Shown here piece by piece: positions 1-10,961 of a DNA stretch of 64,000 nt (position 1 is the first letter of the stretch; each line of letters opens with the position of its first letter). The position numbers and the translations under genes are program-made. Origin of the DNA: Portulaca oleracea (taxonomy: Eukaryota; Streptophyta; Magnoliopsida; Caryophyllales; Portulacaceae). The stretch is taken from NCBI GenBank assembly GCA_029582165.1, contig CM055876.1:32309317-32373316 (forward strand), read 5' to 3'. The notes under the pieces were generated by a model that was not told the origin of the DNA, ran no database searches, and saw only the letters and a list, made by a program, of their open reading frames with translations.

Positions 1-652
1 AAGGACTAAACAAGGACTTGATAATTTTATATTATCAAGGGGGATAGGAATAAGCCCAATTTTAACAAATACTAATAATAGTGCCTCTTCTTGATACTTG
101 ACTTGATGTCAAGCTCTCGGAGGGTGACTCTATTAGATAGTGATTGTGATAGCACAAATTTTAAACTGTCCCAAGGTTAAGTATTGTGCTTAAGCTGTAA
201 TGTACAGAGGTTGAGTGTTTACTCTTAATAGACTGTTTAAGGATGGGGGCTCAATTACAGGAGCATATAAGTTTCAGTCTACCTATGTGAGCAAGAGGTG
301 TAGCCGCCTCAAGGAGCTAATGGGCTTGGCGTCAATTTGCTCACGAGAGGATATGTGACACAAGGCGGATAATAGTGTCGTAAGTTAAAGGAATATTAGT
401 TGATGAGTGTGTCAGTGAAATGTATCCAAATGGTCAACAAGGATGTGAAGTTCAATGCTTAGTCAACTATCACGTTCAGACATTTGTAATTATATTCACT
501 ACATGGAAGTTCAAGTCGCAAGACACTATCCATGATACATAACAATTCCTTACTCTCTTGGTGATTCAAGTTGTGTGTTTATGATATGTCACAAATAGCG
601 GGGGTGTTGGAATATTGGTTAATAATTCCATACACTCGAAATGGCGGGGGAT
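1..652 (+). mobile_element. Non-coding internal tail of an LTR retrotransposon (left part off window)
   Basis: There is no open frame of useful length. The stretch ends in two purine-rich tracts (around 599-606 and 644-652), the second directly before the TG start of the LTR at 653, as expected for a polypurine tract. It is therefore read as the untranslated 3' internal region of an element whose coding part lies left of the window. The family cannot be assigned. Most of the region is otherwise featureless. Confidence 0.45.
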
Positions 653-1322
653 TGTTGGATAATTTCAAGTGTATGTTAAGTTTAGTGACTTGGTTTTTAT
701 CTAAGTTAACTCATAAGATAGGATATTGGGTATAAGGAAAAGTCGGGTAGACTTTTCGGGACCTAATTAGCCCTATTAAGGGTAACACATGTATGTGTTA
801 TCAAGTAAGGAGGTAACTTTGATAATATTTAGTCAGTTTTATGCATGGATAGTTTAAGCATGTTTTCATACATTTGATGAGTGGATAATAATGAATTAAT
901 TATTTTATTATCTATATTATCCAAAGATGACAAGGATATCTTATCTTTAATCTTATCCTTATGACAATGCCAAATCTCATCCATATCCACCCTATCCAAG
1001 TGTCTCTTCATGGCTTATAAATAGGGTGGATATGATGCCATTTCAAGGGGATGTCAAATGGTGCCAAGTCTAAGAATTCCATTTGCAAGTTCTTGACATA
1101 TGACCCATCATATTCATTCCAACGAGAATCCCATCTCCTTGGTTTTTGGTGGCCACAATCTCTAAGGTTGACATGAGAGTAAGAGTCTAAGTTTCTACAA
1201 GGCAAGTGTTTTATCCTGCAGACTATATACGGCAGTTATATAAGTCGAAGGAGAGAAGGTATGCCTTCGACTCACTTGAATACCCGAGTAAATTCCCATC
1301 CTACACCGATTTTACATCAACA
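653..1322 (+). repeat. 3' LTR of an LTR retrotransposon
   Basis: The segment runs from TGTTGGATAA to ACATCAACA, the TG...CA termini typical of LTRs, and follows a purine tract. It contains a good TATA box (TATAAATA, 1016-1023). Near its 3' end is a 7-bp stem hairpin (TCGAAGG at 1245-1251 with CCTTCGA at 1264-1270). The matching 5' LTR is outside the window, so the boundaries rest on termini and context only. A solo LTR is less likely because no target duplication is visible on the left. Confidence 0.55.
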
Positions 1323-1555
1323 CTTAATCAAGAAATTATAATATTTAAAGCATAAGGTTCAATTGGATAATGTTCCCTACTGGGAAACTTCTTTTATTGA
1401 AAACTTGAAAATGGAAATATTACAATGGAAATGCTTAATGAGAACTAGACTTCTAAGATCATCAGAGAAGCTTGCTTATGGAGAAATGGTGACTCCCAAT
1501 TTCTCTCTTTGCTCAAGACTACCTAAATGACCGTGCCTTCAACACACACTTACTT

Positions 1556-1570
1556 CCCCTTTTATAGAGG
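1556..1570 (-). promoter_or_regulatory. Pararetroviral promoter TATA box
   Basis: On the minus strand this reads CCTCTATAAAAGGGG, a strong plant/caulimovirid TATA box. It lies about 190 bp beyond the stop of the distal ORF, in the intergenic position where caulimovirids carry the promoter of their pregenomic RNA. A CACGTG G-box lies about 75 bp upstream on the minus strand (1642-1647), and an AATAAA-type signal occurs downstream near 1393-1400. Activity in the present host is not shown by sequence. Confidence 0.6.
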
Positions 1571-1755
1571 AGCTTCACACAACTTGGATGTCCTAGTGGC
1601 TTCAGTATCATTATTACAGATACAGATGTCTACAGTACAAACACGTGACTCTTACAGACTCAATAGTACAAACTTTAAATAACAATCACTCTTTTTTATT
1701 AGTGGTACCACAGTAGCTTGTAGGTCATAATGCTTGTGGGGCCGCCAAAGATGCT

Positions 1756-2793
1756 CTATGCTCTCAAATTGTACAGATTGAAATCTTCTCCCTTATCCTG
1801 CTCCAATGGATTGTATTTATCAAAGAGCTCTTGAAGATAAGATTTCCCTTCTGCGGATAAGAATTCTCCAGCTCCGATTTTTAACAAATATTCATATACA
1901 TCTTCAGATTTAGCTCCGTTAAGATCAACAAGTTGGTCAAACTTCTTTGGATAAGTGAAGGTAGTGTTACCACAATGGATAACCCTATATCCTCTATCAA
2001 TATCCATCCATAGATGATGCATTAACTTGTAAAATCCAGTTGCTCTTGCCTTTGAAGGATGAATTATTTTTTCTCTTTTTTCTGGAAACCATTCTTCTTT
2101 TGTAAGATATCCTCCAGATGTGTCTTCGACTCTTATCAGATAATGGGCGGGACTGATCTTATCTCCATTGTACTCAATATTAACACATTCATAGAAAGTA
2201 ATCGGCCATCCTGTAACTTTTCTTACTTCTGGTGAATGGATTTTGCACACCCTTCTAAATACAAATTTCTGGAATTTTGTAAATATTGGAAATAATGTTC
2301 CTTTTGGATTAGGGACAACGTGACCTTCATTGGTCCAGAATTCTCTTACCATACCATACTCCCAAGCCTTCATGATGGGATCATTTGGAGGGGTAGTATT
2401 CGGGCAGAAGTGTACTTTTCCTACTCCTGAAAAACCTAAGAAACTAATTCTTTTTCCCCAAGCTTTCCAGACTTCACGGTTATAATATCTCAAGGGATCC
2501 ATGACCGATGCATACCACTCGTGAAACCAATTTTTCTGGGCTTTTCTTGTAATAACACTCTGAATATCATAACAACTTTCGAGATAGTTAATTCGAAGTT
2601 CATCGAGACTAAACTTCTCGGCTATCAGATATTCAACATAACTAAAAATAAACCTGCATCTTTTCTTTTTATTTTTTCTAAGATTACTTAGAACGAATCT
2701 ACCAGGAGGTGACACCCTTCCTAGTAATTCGGGTAAGCGGCGTTCTGCTTCATTCGCTTGTCGGCGCGAGACATTCACCATGTTGAATTCCAT
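1756..2793 (-). CDS. Distal ORF of the endogenous pararetrovirus, transactivator-like by position
   Basis: This is an intact frame of 345 codons with ATG at 2793, overlapping the end of the pol frame by 44 nt. It is basic near the N-terminus (KNKKKR around residue 42) and rich in Trp and Phe in the middle. I recognise no catalytic motif. In caulimoviruses, cavemoviruses and solendoviruses the ORF after pol encodes the translation transactivator/inclusion-body protein. The assignment here rests on that position, on the overlap with pol and on the lack of RT, protease or coat motifs, not on a motif match. It is the only viral frame without a stop or frameshift. Nothing shows that it is expressed, and an uninterrupted kilobase is not statistically surprising given the lesion density elsewhere. 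Confidence 0.5.
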   Translation of the reverse strand: MEFNMVNVSRRQANEAERRLPELLGRVSPPGRFVLSNLRKNKKKRCRFIFSYVEYLIAEKFSLDELRINYLESCYDIQSVITRKAQKNWFHEWYASVMDPLRYYNREVWKAWGKRISFLGFSGVGKVHFCPNTTPPNDPIMKAWEYGMVREFWTNEGHVVPNPKGTLFPIFTKFQKFVFRRVCKIHSPEVRKVTGWPITFYECVNIEYNGDKISPAHYLIRVEDTSGGYLTKEEWFPEKREKIIHPSKARATGFYKLMHHLWMDIDRGYRVIHCGNTTFTYPKKFDQLVDLNGAKSEDVYEYLLKIGAGEFLSAEGKSYLQELFDKYNPLEQDKGEDFNLYNLRA

Positions 2794-4865
2794 TGGCTAA
2801 TTCTCGCGTCAGGCTGTCAGCTAATGAATTCTTCGAACCCTGTATGTGTTCAATAGAGAAAGAGAACTGGTTAAGCCATAATTGCCAACGCAGGAGCCTC
2901 CCTTGCGCTTGCATATTTGATAAATTCTTTTTGACAAAGCCAAGTATGCCTTTGCAATCAGTTCGGATTAGAAATTCTTTTGGAGCTAAAAAGATTAAAA
3001 ACTTTTCAATTCCTCTTATGATCGCAAGAATTTCTTTTTCCATGGTAGTGTAATTGCACTCAGCCTTATTAAAACTTCCACTGCAATATTTGCAGAGACG
3101 TTCTCCTTCTTTGATTTTGAGTACTGCACTCCAGTGCTCATTGCTAGCATCTGTCTCAAGAATCAAATCATCTTCTTCGTTAGGCAAATTAAGGACAGGA
3201 AGGTTTTGACATAAATTTTTAAGATTCCTTACAAGCAATGAATCATCCAGAGTCTAATTCCACTCAACATCTTTTTTAAGTTTTCTTTGCAAAGCCTTTC
3301 TCAACTTTGCTAGATCCTTGATAAAATCTGATGCATAGGTGAGACACCCTAAAAATCTTTCTAGCTGTTTTCTATTCTCAATTTTTTCAGGAAACTTTTC
3401 TATTTTTTCTAGGATGTGTTTTTGTAGAATGACTTGTCCAGCTTTAATTTGTAATCCAAGAAATTCTATTTCTTGTTCAGCATAGACACACTTGTTTTTT
3501 CCAAGGACAATTCCATGATTGATGCACTTCTGAGTTACCGCTAAGAGATCATCCTTGTGTTGTTCAATAGTTTTAGAGAAAATAAGGATATCATCAATAT
3601 ACACCAGACAACAATGACTGAGATCTTTGAAGATATTATCCATTCTCCTCTGGAATATTTGAGGTGCATTCTTAAGACCAAATGGCATGACTAACCATTC
3701 ATAATGTCCTTGAGGAGCACTAAAGGCTGTTAAAGGAATGCTTTCTTCGTCCATTTTTATCTGCCAATAACCACTCTTACAATCTATTTTAGAGAACCAT
3801 AAGGCTCCTTGGATTCTATTGAAGGGAACTGTTTTGTTTGGAATATAGTATCCATCGAAGATTGTGCTATCATTAAGCTTTTTGTAGTTGATGACCATTC
3901 TAGCTTTTCCTCTTTTTTCTTCAGCATGATTTCTGACCATGAACGCAGGACTTGTATGTCTACTCTTGCTATCCCTAATAAGCTTTTTATCTAAAAGCTC
4001 TTTTATATGTTCCTTAAATTCTTGGATATCTTGGTGTGTATACACCATCTGTTTAACCCTGATAATGGTATTGGGATCTGTTAAGCTGATAGTAGCGTAG
4101 GTTTTATCTTTATCCCAAAATTTTAAAGGGTTGTCAGAATAGAGTTCTTTACATAACTCTTCTTGTTGTTTTTCAATTTTTTTCTTTAATAGATAACTCT
4201 AGAAGTGAAATAGTCAATGCTACTTCTTTTTGAGTTGGCACTACCCTCTCACCACGCTGGTTGCGCGAAAAATCTATTGTTTGGTGAGTATATGCCTGTT
4301 GTAGCTTTTTAATAGGTACGGAATGACCATCTATTGTGAAGATAATTTGCTAAATGGTTTGGGTACAAGGAGAATATAATCTTTGGAAGTTATTTCCAAT
4401 GATCATATCATGTGATGGTTGGTTTGTTGCCCAAAGTGTTGGAATTACACATTTGACTCCTCCCATTTCTATAGTTAAACCTTCAATAGCTTCACTATGG
4501 GTCATAACACTATTATCCGCAATTCTCACTTGCAAAGGACTTTTTGCTGTTTTCCATAAATATTCAGGAAATAGTGTCTTCTTGCCAAAGCATACAGAAC
4601 ATCCACTATCTATGTATGCACATAGTTCATATTTGTCAATTCCTTCAATGCATACTTTTATAGGAATATAGATGCTATTGGGGTTGGTTTTGGTGACCTC
4701 ATAATGATTTTCTATATGCATGTTCAGTTCTGGCGCTTCTTTAGCTAGTTCATCCTCATATATAGGTTCACTTATAGTCCTAGTTTTGTAGCCAATGATC
4801 TTTCTATCTAGGCTGGTTGTTCTATCTAGACAAGATCTTGCAGAATCGAAACTCATTCTACTCAT
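2750..4865 (-). pseudogene. Pararetroviral pol: aspartic protease, reverse transcriptase, RNase H (broken)
   Basis: The pol frame starts at ATG 4865 in an ATGA overlap with the stop of the upstream coat/movement frame, a typical stop/reinitiation junction. The protease is recognised by YIDSGCS. The RT core has the VMPFGLKNAP segment and the YIDD catalytic box (LVYIDDILIFS, codons near 3590-3601). RNase H follows with LETDASNEHW and the acidic residues of the fold. Breaks seen: an in-frame TAG at 4350-4352 after the protease, a frameshift at a 7-T run (4177-4183) before the RT, and an in-frame stop at 3254-3256 between RT and RNase H. No integrase follows RNase H, which argues against a Ty3/gypsy origin. 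Confidence 0.85.
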
Positions 4866-7207
4866 TCTAAAGTCATACTTATAGCATCATTATCTTTTGA
4901 TACTAGTTTATCTCTAACCGATGAGCTTTCTCCCCAATCAGATCTAGTCCTTAACAATTGAGGTCTGATGGTGATTTTACCATCTTCATTAATCTTAATA
5001 ACATTTTTCTTGCCAATTTTGGTTGGATTAGAGAAACTATCAATCCAAGAACGTTCTATCTTGATATCTTGAGGATTTGATTTTATCCTCTGAATTTTCT
5101 GTTTAGGCTCAGGACTTTCAAACTTTTCAGCTTCTATCATAGTAACTTTTGTCTTTGGATATATGGTATTATCTAACTTGTAGATAATTTTCCAGAATAT
5201 CCTAAGCGGATAACCACCTTGTTTCATATCCATACCCACTGTTTTTATCTTTAGAGACAAAAAGTTTTTGGCAAAGTCATCTTTAAGGCTAACATAATAT
5301 CCTGGTCTGCAATTAAATCCAACTGATCCATTACGTAAATTAGTCTTTATGCCAGTGATAATCTAATTGTGAAATTTATTGTGCCTAATATCACACAGCA
5401 ATGCATAAAGATCTATATCCTTGCCGTAATGTTGTAATAGAGTTATTTGGATTTGCACACTTCCTATATGGATATATCTATATTTTCTATCCTTGTTGTG
5501 CCTCAGAATATTATCCCAATTGATTAGATTTACTTCTCCAACATCGTACTCGTAATCTTTAATCTCTAAGTCTCCCTCCATCATCTCACAAACATATTTT
5601 GATTTTAACTGAAAGATGGATTTTTTGTAGATCATATCCTTTTGGATAATTGGAATTAGCCAATCACCTTTAACTTCTTCACCATGATTTTCATCATCTA
5701 CTATGAATTCCTCTCCTTGTAAGTCTCCTAGACTTACTGAATTACCTTCCATCATATGACTAGTATCTTCATAATCGGAATCAGATTAATCATATATGAC
5801 GATTTCAACAATACCTTTGTTATTGCTAAAGACAAGTTCAAAGGCTTCTTCTTCCGTTATTTCGTCATACTCAAGACTTCCTAAAGTTTCTATCAACTTA
5901 TGATTTTTCTTGTTTTTACACTCATTTGCATAGTGACCAACTTCACCACAAGCCCAGCATTTACAATTGCTTTTGCCCGTGGGGCAATAAGTACTCTTTC
6001 TGAAAAATCTTCTTTTCTTTGGGGCTCGTTTGTTGGTATATTGCTTTCTTCTGAGTTTTTCACCTTTTTGTTTATTAAAAGCCTTTTTCTTATAACCTCT
6101 TTTTTGTTCAGAGGCTCCCCATTTATGTGGAGTATCCCAACAGAATAGGAATTGTTTCTTCATGGTCTGATGTTTTTTGATGTTTAAACATTGATCGGTA
6201 ACCCATCTTCTAATAAAGGCACATCTCATACCGAGAGTATCGGTATGTTCATGATTCTTTTTCAACCATTCTTCAAATTTCTCTTGAATAATGGAATTTA
6301 TAGGATAAGGTAGTTTATCATAAAACATAGCCAAATTCGTAGGGTTATGGCCAATTTTATAATAAAAGTAACTAAATTCATTAATATAATGCTCTAGATA
6401 TCTCATATCTAGAATTTCTATACTAACAAGTTTTCGTTGATATTCTCTTATCTTTTCTTCCATTTCTAGATTAACACCAATAAACTCCATAGAAATTTCT
6501 TTGCACAGGGCTTTAAACATTTCAGTAGGATTTTCTACTGTTCTCAATATAGCTTTAGCCTCTTCAGAACTAGAATCATACCAATCTGCCACTGTTCCTG
6601 AAAAACTGTGTTCTAAATAGTTTAGAAAGTTTTCAGATGTCTAGTTGGCATTTAGATTGAGAACACTACTCATACACCTCTTCCAATGTTCAAATATTTC
6701 TTCCCTGTTACGGACTCCATCTAGATTCAACATGTACCCAGTTTGACTTATGGGAGTAAGACTTACTTCTTCATGAAGTGGTTGATATAAGGTTTTAAAA
6801 GAAAATGGCTTAGTTCGTCCAGCCGTATTATTTCTTGGTTGGAAATATCTATTATTACTACGGCTAGATTCACCAAAATTTTGAGGTAATGGTATTACAT
6901 GGACTTGGTTTGTTTCAAGTTCTTCTCCAACTTCATTTTCCTCGGATATTTTGCTTAATCTCTCTCTAATCTCGTGTAGAGGTATAAACTCCATATCTTC
7001 TAATTTGATTAGGTTCATTTGTTGGTAGATTTCTTCTTCAATTAGCACATAATTGACCTCTTTAATCTCATTATTAACCTCTTCTTCTACCAATATCTGT
7101 TTTTCGGCAATAATACTCATAATATTATTAAGAGCTACTCCTTCTTGATCTATTTCGAATAACCCATGGAGTTCCTTCAAACTAAGAGTTTGAAGTTCCT
7201 TCGTCAT
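4862..7207 (-). pseudogene. Pararetroviral coat protein-movement protein frame (broken)
   Basis: One reading frame of about 780 codons runs from ATG 7207 to the stop at 4862-4864, broken by in-frame stops at 6641-6643, 5786-5788 and 5363-5365. The middle part (5786-6592) is the caulimovirid coat protein: an FYDKLPYPI segment, a long Lys/Arg-rich stretch and a CCHC knuckle CWACGEVGHYANEC near 5925-5966. The C-terminal part (4862-5755) has movement-protein features of the 30K-like caulimovirid type: a YIHIGSVQIQI strand, a CDIRHNKF segment and LSLKIKTVGMDM. Coat protein therefore precedes movement protein in a single frame. The N-terminal part (6641-7207) is acidic and not assigned. The frame overlaps the small upstream frame at its start and pol at its end. 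Confidence 0.8.
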
Positions 7208-7577
7208 CTCTTTCTTGATTATTAGGAGATTCTTCTTCTTCTTCTCTTTTAGCAGCCTCTACCAATTCTGGTGCGTTTTTCTTAAGAGAATGCAAAGGAA
7301 AAGGAACTTTGTTTTGTTGATTTTGGAAAGAATATTTATTTTTATAAGTAGTACTGATATTACTTAAACTTTTATACTCAAGCACTCGATGTCTTGAATC
7401 GTTTAACAAACTTATATGGGAGGTATGAGCAAACTTATTTAAAGCTCTTACTTCACTTCTAAGTGCTTCTAAATCTTTTTTAAGGTCTAAAATTAAATCA
7501 AAGATAGAATTTAACTGAGCTCCTACCCCGCTTGTCTGATCTGGATTATGGAGGATATGAGCATAATCAGGATAAGG
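7182..7577 (-). pseudogene. Small upstream pararetroviral frame with coiled-coil-like segment
   Basis: An open frame of about 130 codons lies just after the primer site and overlaps the coat/movement frame by 26 nt, but I see no ATG before its middle. Its first third has regularly spaced Leu/Ile (FDLILDLKKDLEALRSEV), which looks like a coiled coil. The tail is acidic (EEEEES). Virion-associated proteins of caulimovirids carry N-terminal coiled coils, so such a role is possible. It could equally be a decayed leader ORF. Confidence 0.35.
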
Positions 7578-7600
7578 TCAATTGGTTGAGCTCCTACCCC

Positions 7601-7612
7601 GCTCTGATACCA
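7601..7612 (-). promoter_or_regulatory. tRNA-Met primer-binding site of the pararetrovirus
   Basis: The minus strand reads TGGTATCAGAGC, complementary to the 3' end of plant initiator tRNA-Met, the minus-strand primer used by caulimovirids. It lies upstream of all viral frames, as required. The 17 bases 7587-7603 recur as a direct repeat at 7516-7532. Confidence 0.85.
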
Positions 7613-8094
7613 AATGAAAAAGGACCAAAAATAAAACAGGAAAATATAAACGGAATTATTAAACGAGCTAAAATAGGGTTTTTAACCACTAAGGATAAAA
7701 AATAAAACTGAAAGTCAAGTAGGGACTAAAATGCAAATATGAAAAGTTTAATTGTCACCCAAAAATTAGATACTACAAAACACAGGGTACCTAGAAATAG
7801 ATTTCAATAATATGGTCCCCTAATAATAGATATAGCAAAACAGAGGGTACCTTTTAGTAATTTATCCACTTAAGCCCATTGAGCTACCTTACAAGACTAC
7901 AACAGAGCCCAATGAGCTACATGATTTACCTTATGTTTATCAAGAAAAAAAAAATTAAATAGTGAATGATTCGACTCGTTCTGTTAATGTGGCACTGAAC
8001 AACACATTGACTTTACAGGTCAACAAAGACCAAGTCAACTGTAATTGGAAGGAAGTAGGAACATAAGAAGAAGAGGATGGAAAAATTATGATCA
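7613..8094. other. Non-coding junction region with a short degenerate repeat
   Basis: No gene is visible. It may include residual viral leader. A short imperfect repeat containing ACAAAACA/GCAAAACA followed by GGGTACC occurs twice (around 7770-7792 and 7830-7853). The right part (8010-8094) is the flank into which the copia element at 8100 inserted. Confidence 0.4.
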
Positions 8095-8099
8095 ATATC

Positions 8100-8332
8100 T
8101 GAAAATGTGTATAATTGAGACTTGAGAAAGGAAAGTGAAAGAAGAAGAAAGACCCTGAAACTCCTTCTCTGATTATTATTATGTGTATATGGTGGAGGCA
8201 ATAGCCCCATATAAATACAAAGTCAGAGCAGGAAGGCGGAAAAAGAAAAACAAGAAAGCAAGAAGACCCTAACTAACCTAAGATACAGAAAAAGACTAAA
8301 ACCAATTAAAAAATAAAAATACAATCTCAATA
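8100..8332 (-). repeat. copia-1 3' LTR
   Basis: It differs from the copy at 12912-13143 by two substitutions and one single-base indel over about 232 bp by eye, which points to a fairly recent insertion. On the minus strand the LTR starts TATTGAG rather than TG and ends in CA. The start is fixed by the purine tract and by the shared end of both copies. Confidence 0.9.
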
Positions 8333-8363
8333 CCCCTCCCCCCTCCCCCCCCTCCCCCCCCCC
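8333..8363 (-). other. copia-1 polypurine tract
   Basis: An unusually long run, nearly all G with three A on the minus strand (31 nt), lies directly upstream of the 3' LTR where plus-strand DNA synthesis is primed. The RNase H frame reads into it, giving a poly-glycine tail. Confidence 0.8.
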
Positions 8364-10961
8364 AATTGGTGGTTGGGAGAAATCTGTGCTGAATCCCTGT
8401 AAGAGGCTTTGTAAAGATGTCGGCCAACTGAGAATGAGTAGGTACATGAGAGAGAGAGATTAAGCCTTCCAATAGCTTTGCTCGAACAAAATGACAATCA
8501 AGCTGTATGTGTTTTGTTCTATCATGATAAACTTGGTTCTTGGCGATGTAGATGGCTGCACGATTGTCACACTTTACAGGGATTGGTATGATATTAGTCA
8601 GTGTAAGCTCATTTAGCAGTCGACTTAGCCAAGCCAACTCAGCAACCACCCTTCTAATACTCCGGTATTCTGCTTCTACAGAGGAGAGGCTAATGGCCTG
8701 CTGTTTTTTGGATTTCCAGGAGATCACTGTGTTCCCAAGAAAGACCACATACCCACTCACAGACTTGCGGGAGTGTGTGCAGGAAGCCCAATCTGAATCG
8801 CAGTAGGCTGTGAGATCAAACTTAGGATCTTTGCTGAGCAGAATCCCAAATGAGGGGTTTCCTCTCAAGTATCTGATAACATGGATCACAGCCTGATAAT
8901 GAGGGATCCTGGGAGTCTGCATATATTGGCTTAGATGCTGTACAGCGAAGCAAATGTCAGGCCGGGTGTTGGTGAGGAAATTGAGCTTTCCAATTATTTG
9001 TCTATATGTGGTAGGATCTTTATACAGCTCCCCTACTTCAGGACTGAGTTTAATGTTGAAGTCCAGAGGTTTGTAACTAGTGTGCCTATCTCACAACCAA
9101 ATCCTTCAATCAATTCCCTTGTGAATTTTTGTTGGGTCAGAATTAATCCCTAAGGTGATTGTAGAACTTCAATTCCTAGCAAGTAGTTGACATGTCCAAG
9201 GTCTTTGATTTTAAATGTCTTGTCCAAGTAAGCCTTGATACCTTGTATCTCCCTCATGTCGTTTCCAGTGAGCAGAATATCGTCTACATAAACTACAGGA
9301 AAAGTAACCAAAGTATCATTTTTCTTAAAGAAAAGAGAGTAATCATTCTCTGAATGTTTGTAACCTTGTGTGTACAAAGTTTTAGCAAGTTTGGCATACC
9401 ATTGCCTTGAAGCTTGCTTAAGTCCATAGAGAGATTTTGTGAGTATGCAAACTACATTAGGAATTTTAGTAGATAAACCTGGAGGTATTTTCATGTATAT
9501 GTCCTCATGTAGGTCTCCATGGAGGAATGCGTTATTGACATCCAATTGATGTAGGAACCATTTTTTCTTTACTGCAATTGACATAAGACTTTTTACTGTA
9601 GTCATCTTTATGACAGGAGAGAAGGTTTCTGTAAAGTCGACCCCTTCTCTTTGTGTAAAGCCTTTGACCACAAGTCTTGCTTTTAATCTCTCGATTGTCC
9701 CATCAGCTCGCTGTTTAATTTTGTAAACCCATTTGCAGCCTATAGGTTTCTTGCCAGGTGGTAGAGGGACAATCTCCCATGTATTATTGGCAATTAAAGC
9801 CTGAAATTCCTTCTGCATTGCCTCAGACCATCTTGGATGTTGAGATGCCTCTTCATAAGTTGCAGGCTCTGTATAGTCAAGTCTTTCGAGGAAAGACTTT
9901 CAAAGATGAAATGAATAATCTAAATTAGGGGCTTGAAAAACAAGATTAGTTGATGTAGTAAAGCACATGATAGGGTTAGTTTCATTTGAAGCAGATAGGG
10001 AGTATTCTTGCAAATAAGAGGGTGTTTTGTGTGCCCTTGTTGACCTCCTGATTGGCATTATATTGTCAGATTGATTTTCTGACACTTGAGGCGCTGTGTG
10101 TACCTCAGTGCTATCAATACAATTTGAGGGAGGCTCACCTGCAATCTGCCCTTGGTCTTGTTCAGAATTTGCACTAACATTGTCAGAGTCATCCAAGTTC
10201 TGTCTATTGACAGAAGCTGGGAAATTGTTATCAGTATTCAGCATGTCATAAGCTATTACTTCTTGATTTGGCATCTCATGACTGCCAGGGGTCTGAGAAT
10301 CTAGTGTATAATCAATTTGTTTTGATTGATTTGCTAAAGGAAAAATGTGCTCATGAAATATCACATCTCTAGAAGTGTGAAACTGTTTACTGTCAAGAGA
10401 CATGACCCTATAGGCCTTTTTACCTGTTGGGTAACCAAGAAACACACATGGTATGGCCGGGGGCTGGAATTTGGATCTGCCTTGTTTGAGAGTAGATATA
10501 TAGCATAAACATCCAAAATTTCTGAGGTTAGAGTAGTCTGGTACCTTGCCATGAAGGACCTCATAGGGGGTTTTGCCGACCAAAACATTGGTTGGCATCC
10601 TATTAATTAAAAAGGTTGCAGTAAAGAGGCAATCCCCCCAAAACTTTGTGGGCAAACCAGACTGAAACAATAAAGATCGACTGACTTCTAAGAGATGCTT
10701 ATGCTTTCTTTCTACCACCCCATTTTGTTGGGGTGTTTGTACACAACTCGTTTGATGGGTAATACCATTTTCTGAGAAAAAACTCTTGGCCGCATTACTA
10801 AGCCCAAGTTCTAAAGCATTACCTGATCGTATAATTTTCACATTGCTGTCATACTGGATTTTTACCATATGAACAAATAATTTGATTAAGGACAAGGACT
10901 CATCCTTAGTTACCATTAGATGAGTCCAAATGACCCTAGTGAAATCGTCGACTATGGTCAA
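8364..10961 (-). pseudogene. copia-1 integrase, reverse transcriptase, RNase H (broken)
   Basis: The integrase core occupies 9900-10961 and contains the QTPQQNGVVERKH segment with the catalytic Glu. The RT (9150-9818) has FLHGDLHEDIYM and the YVDD box (codons near 9279-9290). RNase H (up to 8922) has EAEYRSIRR and ADIFTKPLTG. Integrase and RT share a frame interrupted by a stop between 9818 and 9900. RNase H lies in another frame, so a frameshift occurred near 8922-9150. The N-terminal zinc part of integrase (upstream of 10961) is also out of frame. The element cannot produce a full polyprotein. Confidence 0.85.

Larger units (their letters stand above)
1323..7612 (-). mobile_element. Endogenous pararetrovirus (caulimovirid copy), decayed
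   Basis: On the minus strand, reading right to left, the order is: tRNA-Met primer-binding site, small coiled-coil frame, coat protein with CCHC knuckle, movement-protein domain, aspartic protease, reverse transcriptase, RNase H, a distal 345-aa ORF, then a promoter with TATA box. That is an almost complete caulimovirid genome, apparently opened in the leader between promoter and primer site. There is no integrase and there are no LTRs, which separates it from Ty3/gypsy elements. Coat protein before movement protein, with a separate pol ORF and a further distal ORF, resembles cavemovirus/solendovirus-type organisation as I know it. At least five stops and one frameshift break the coat/movement and pol frames, so it is a fossil. 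The left edge directly abuts the LTR at 1322. The right edge is at least the primer site, but leader sequence could extend further. Confidence 0.85.
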
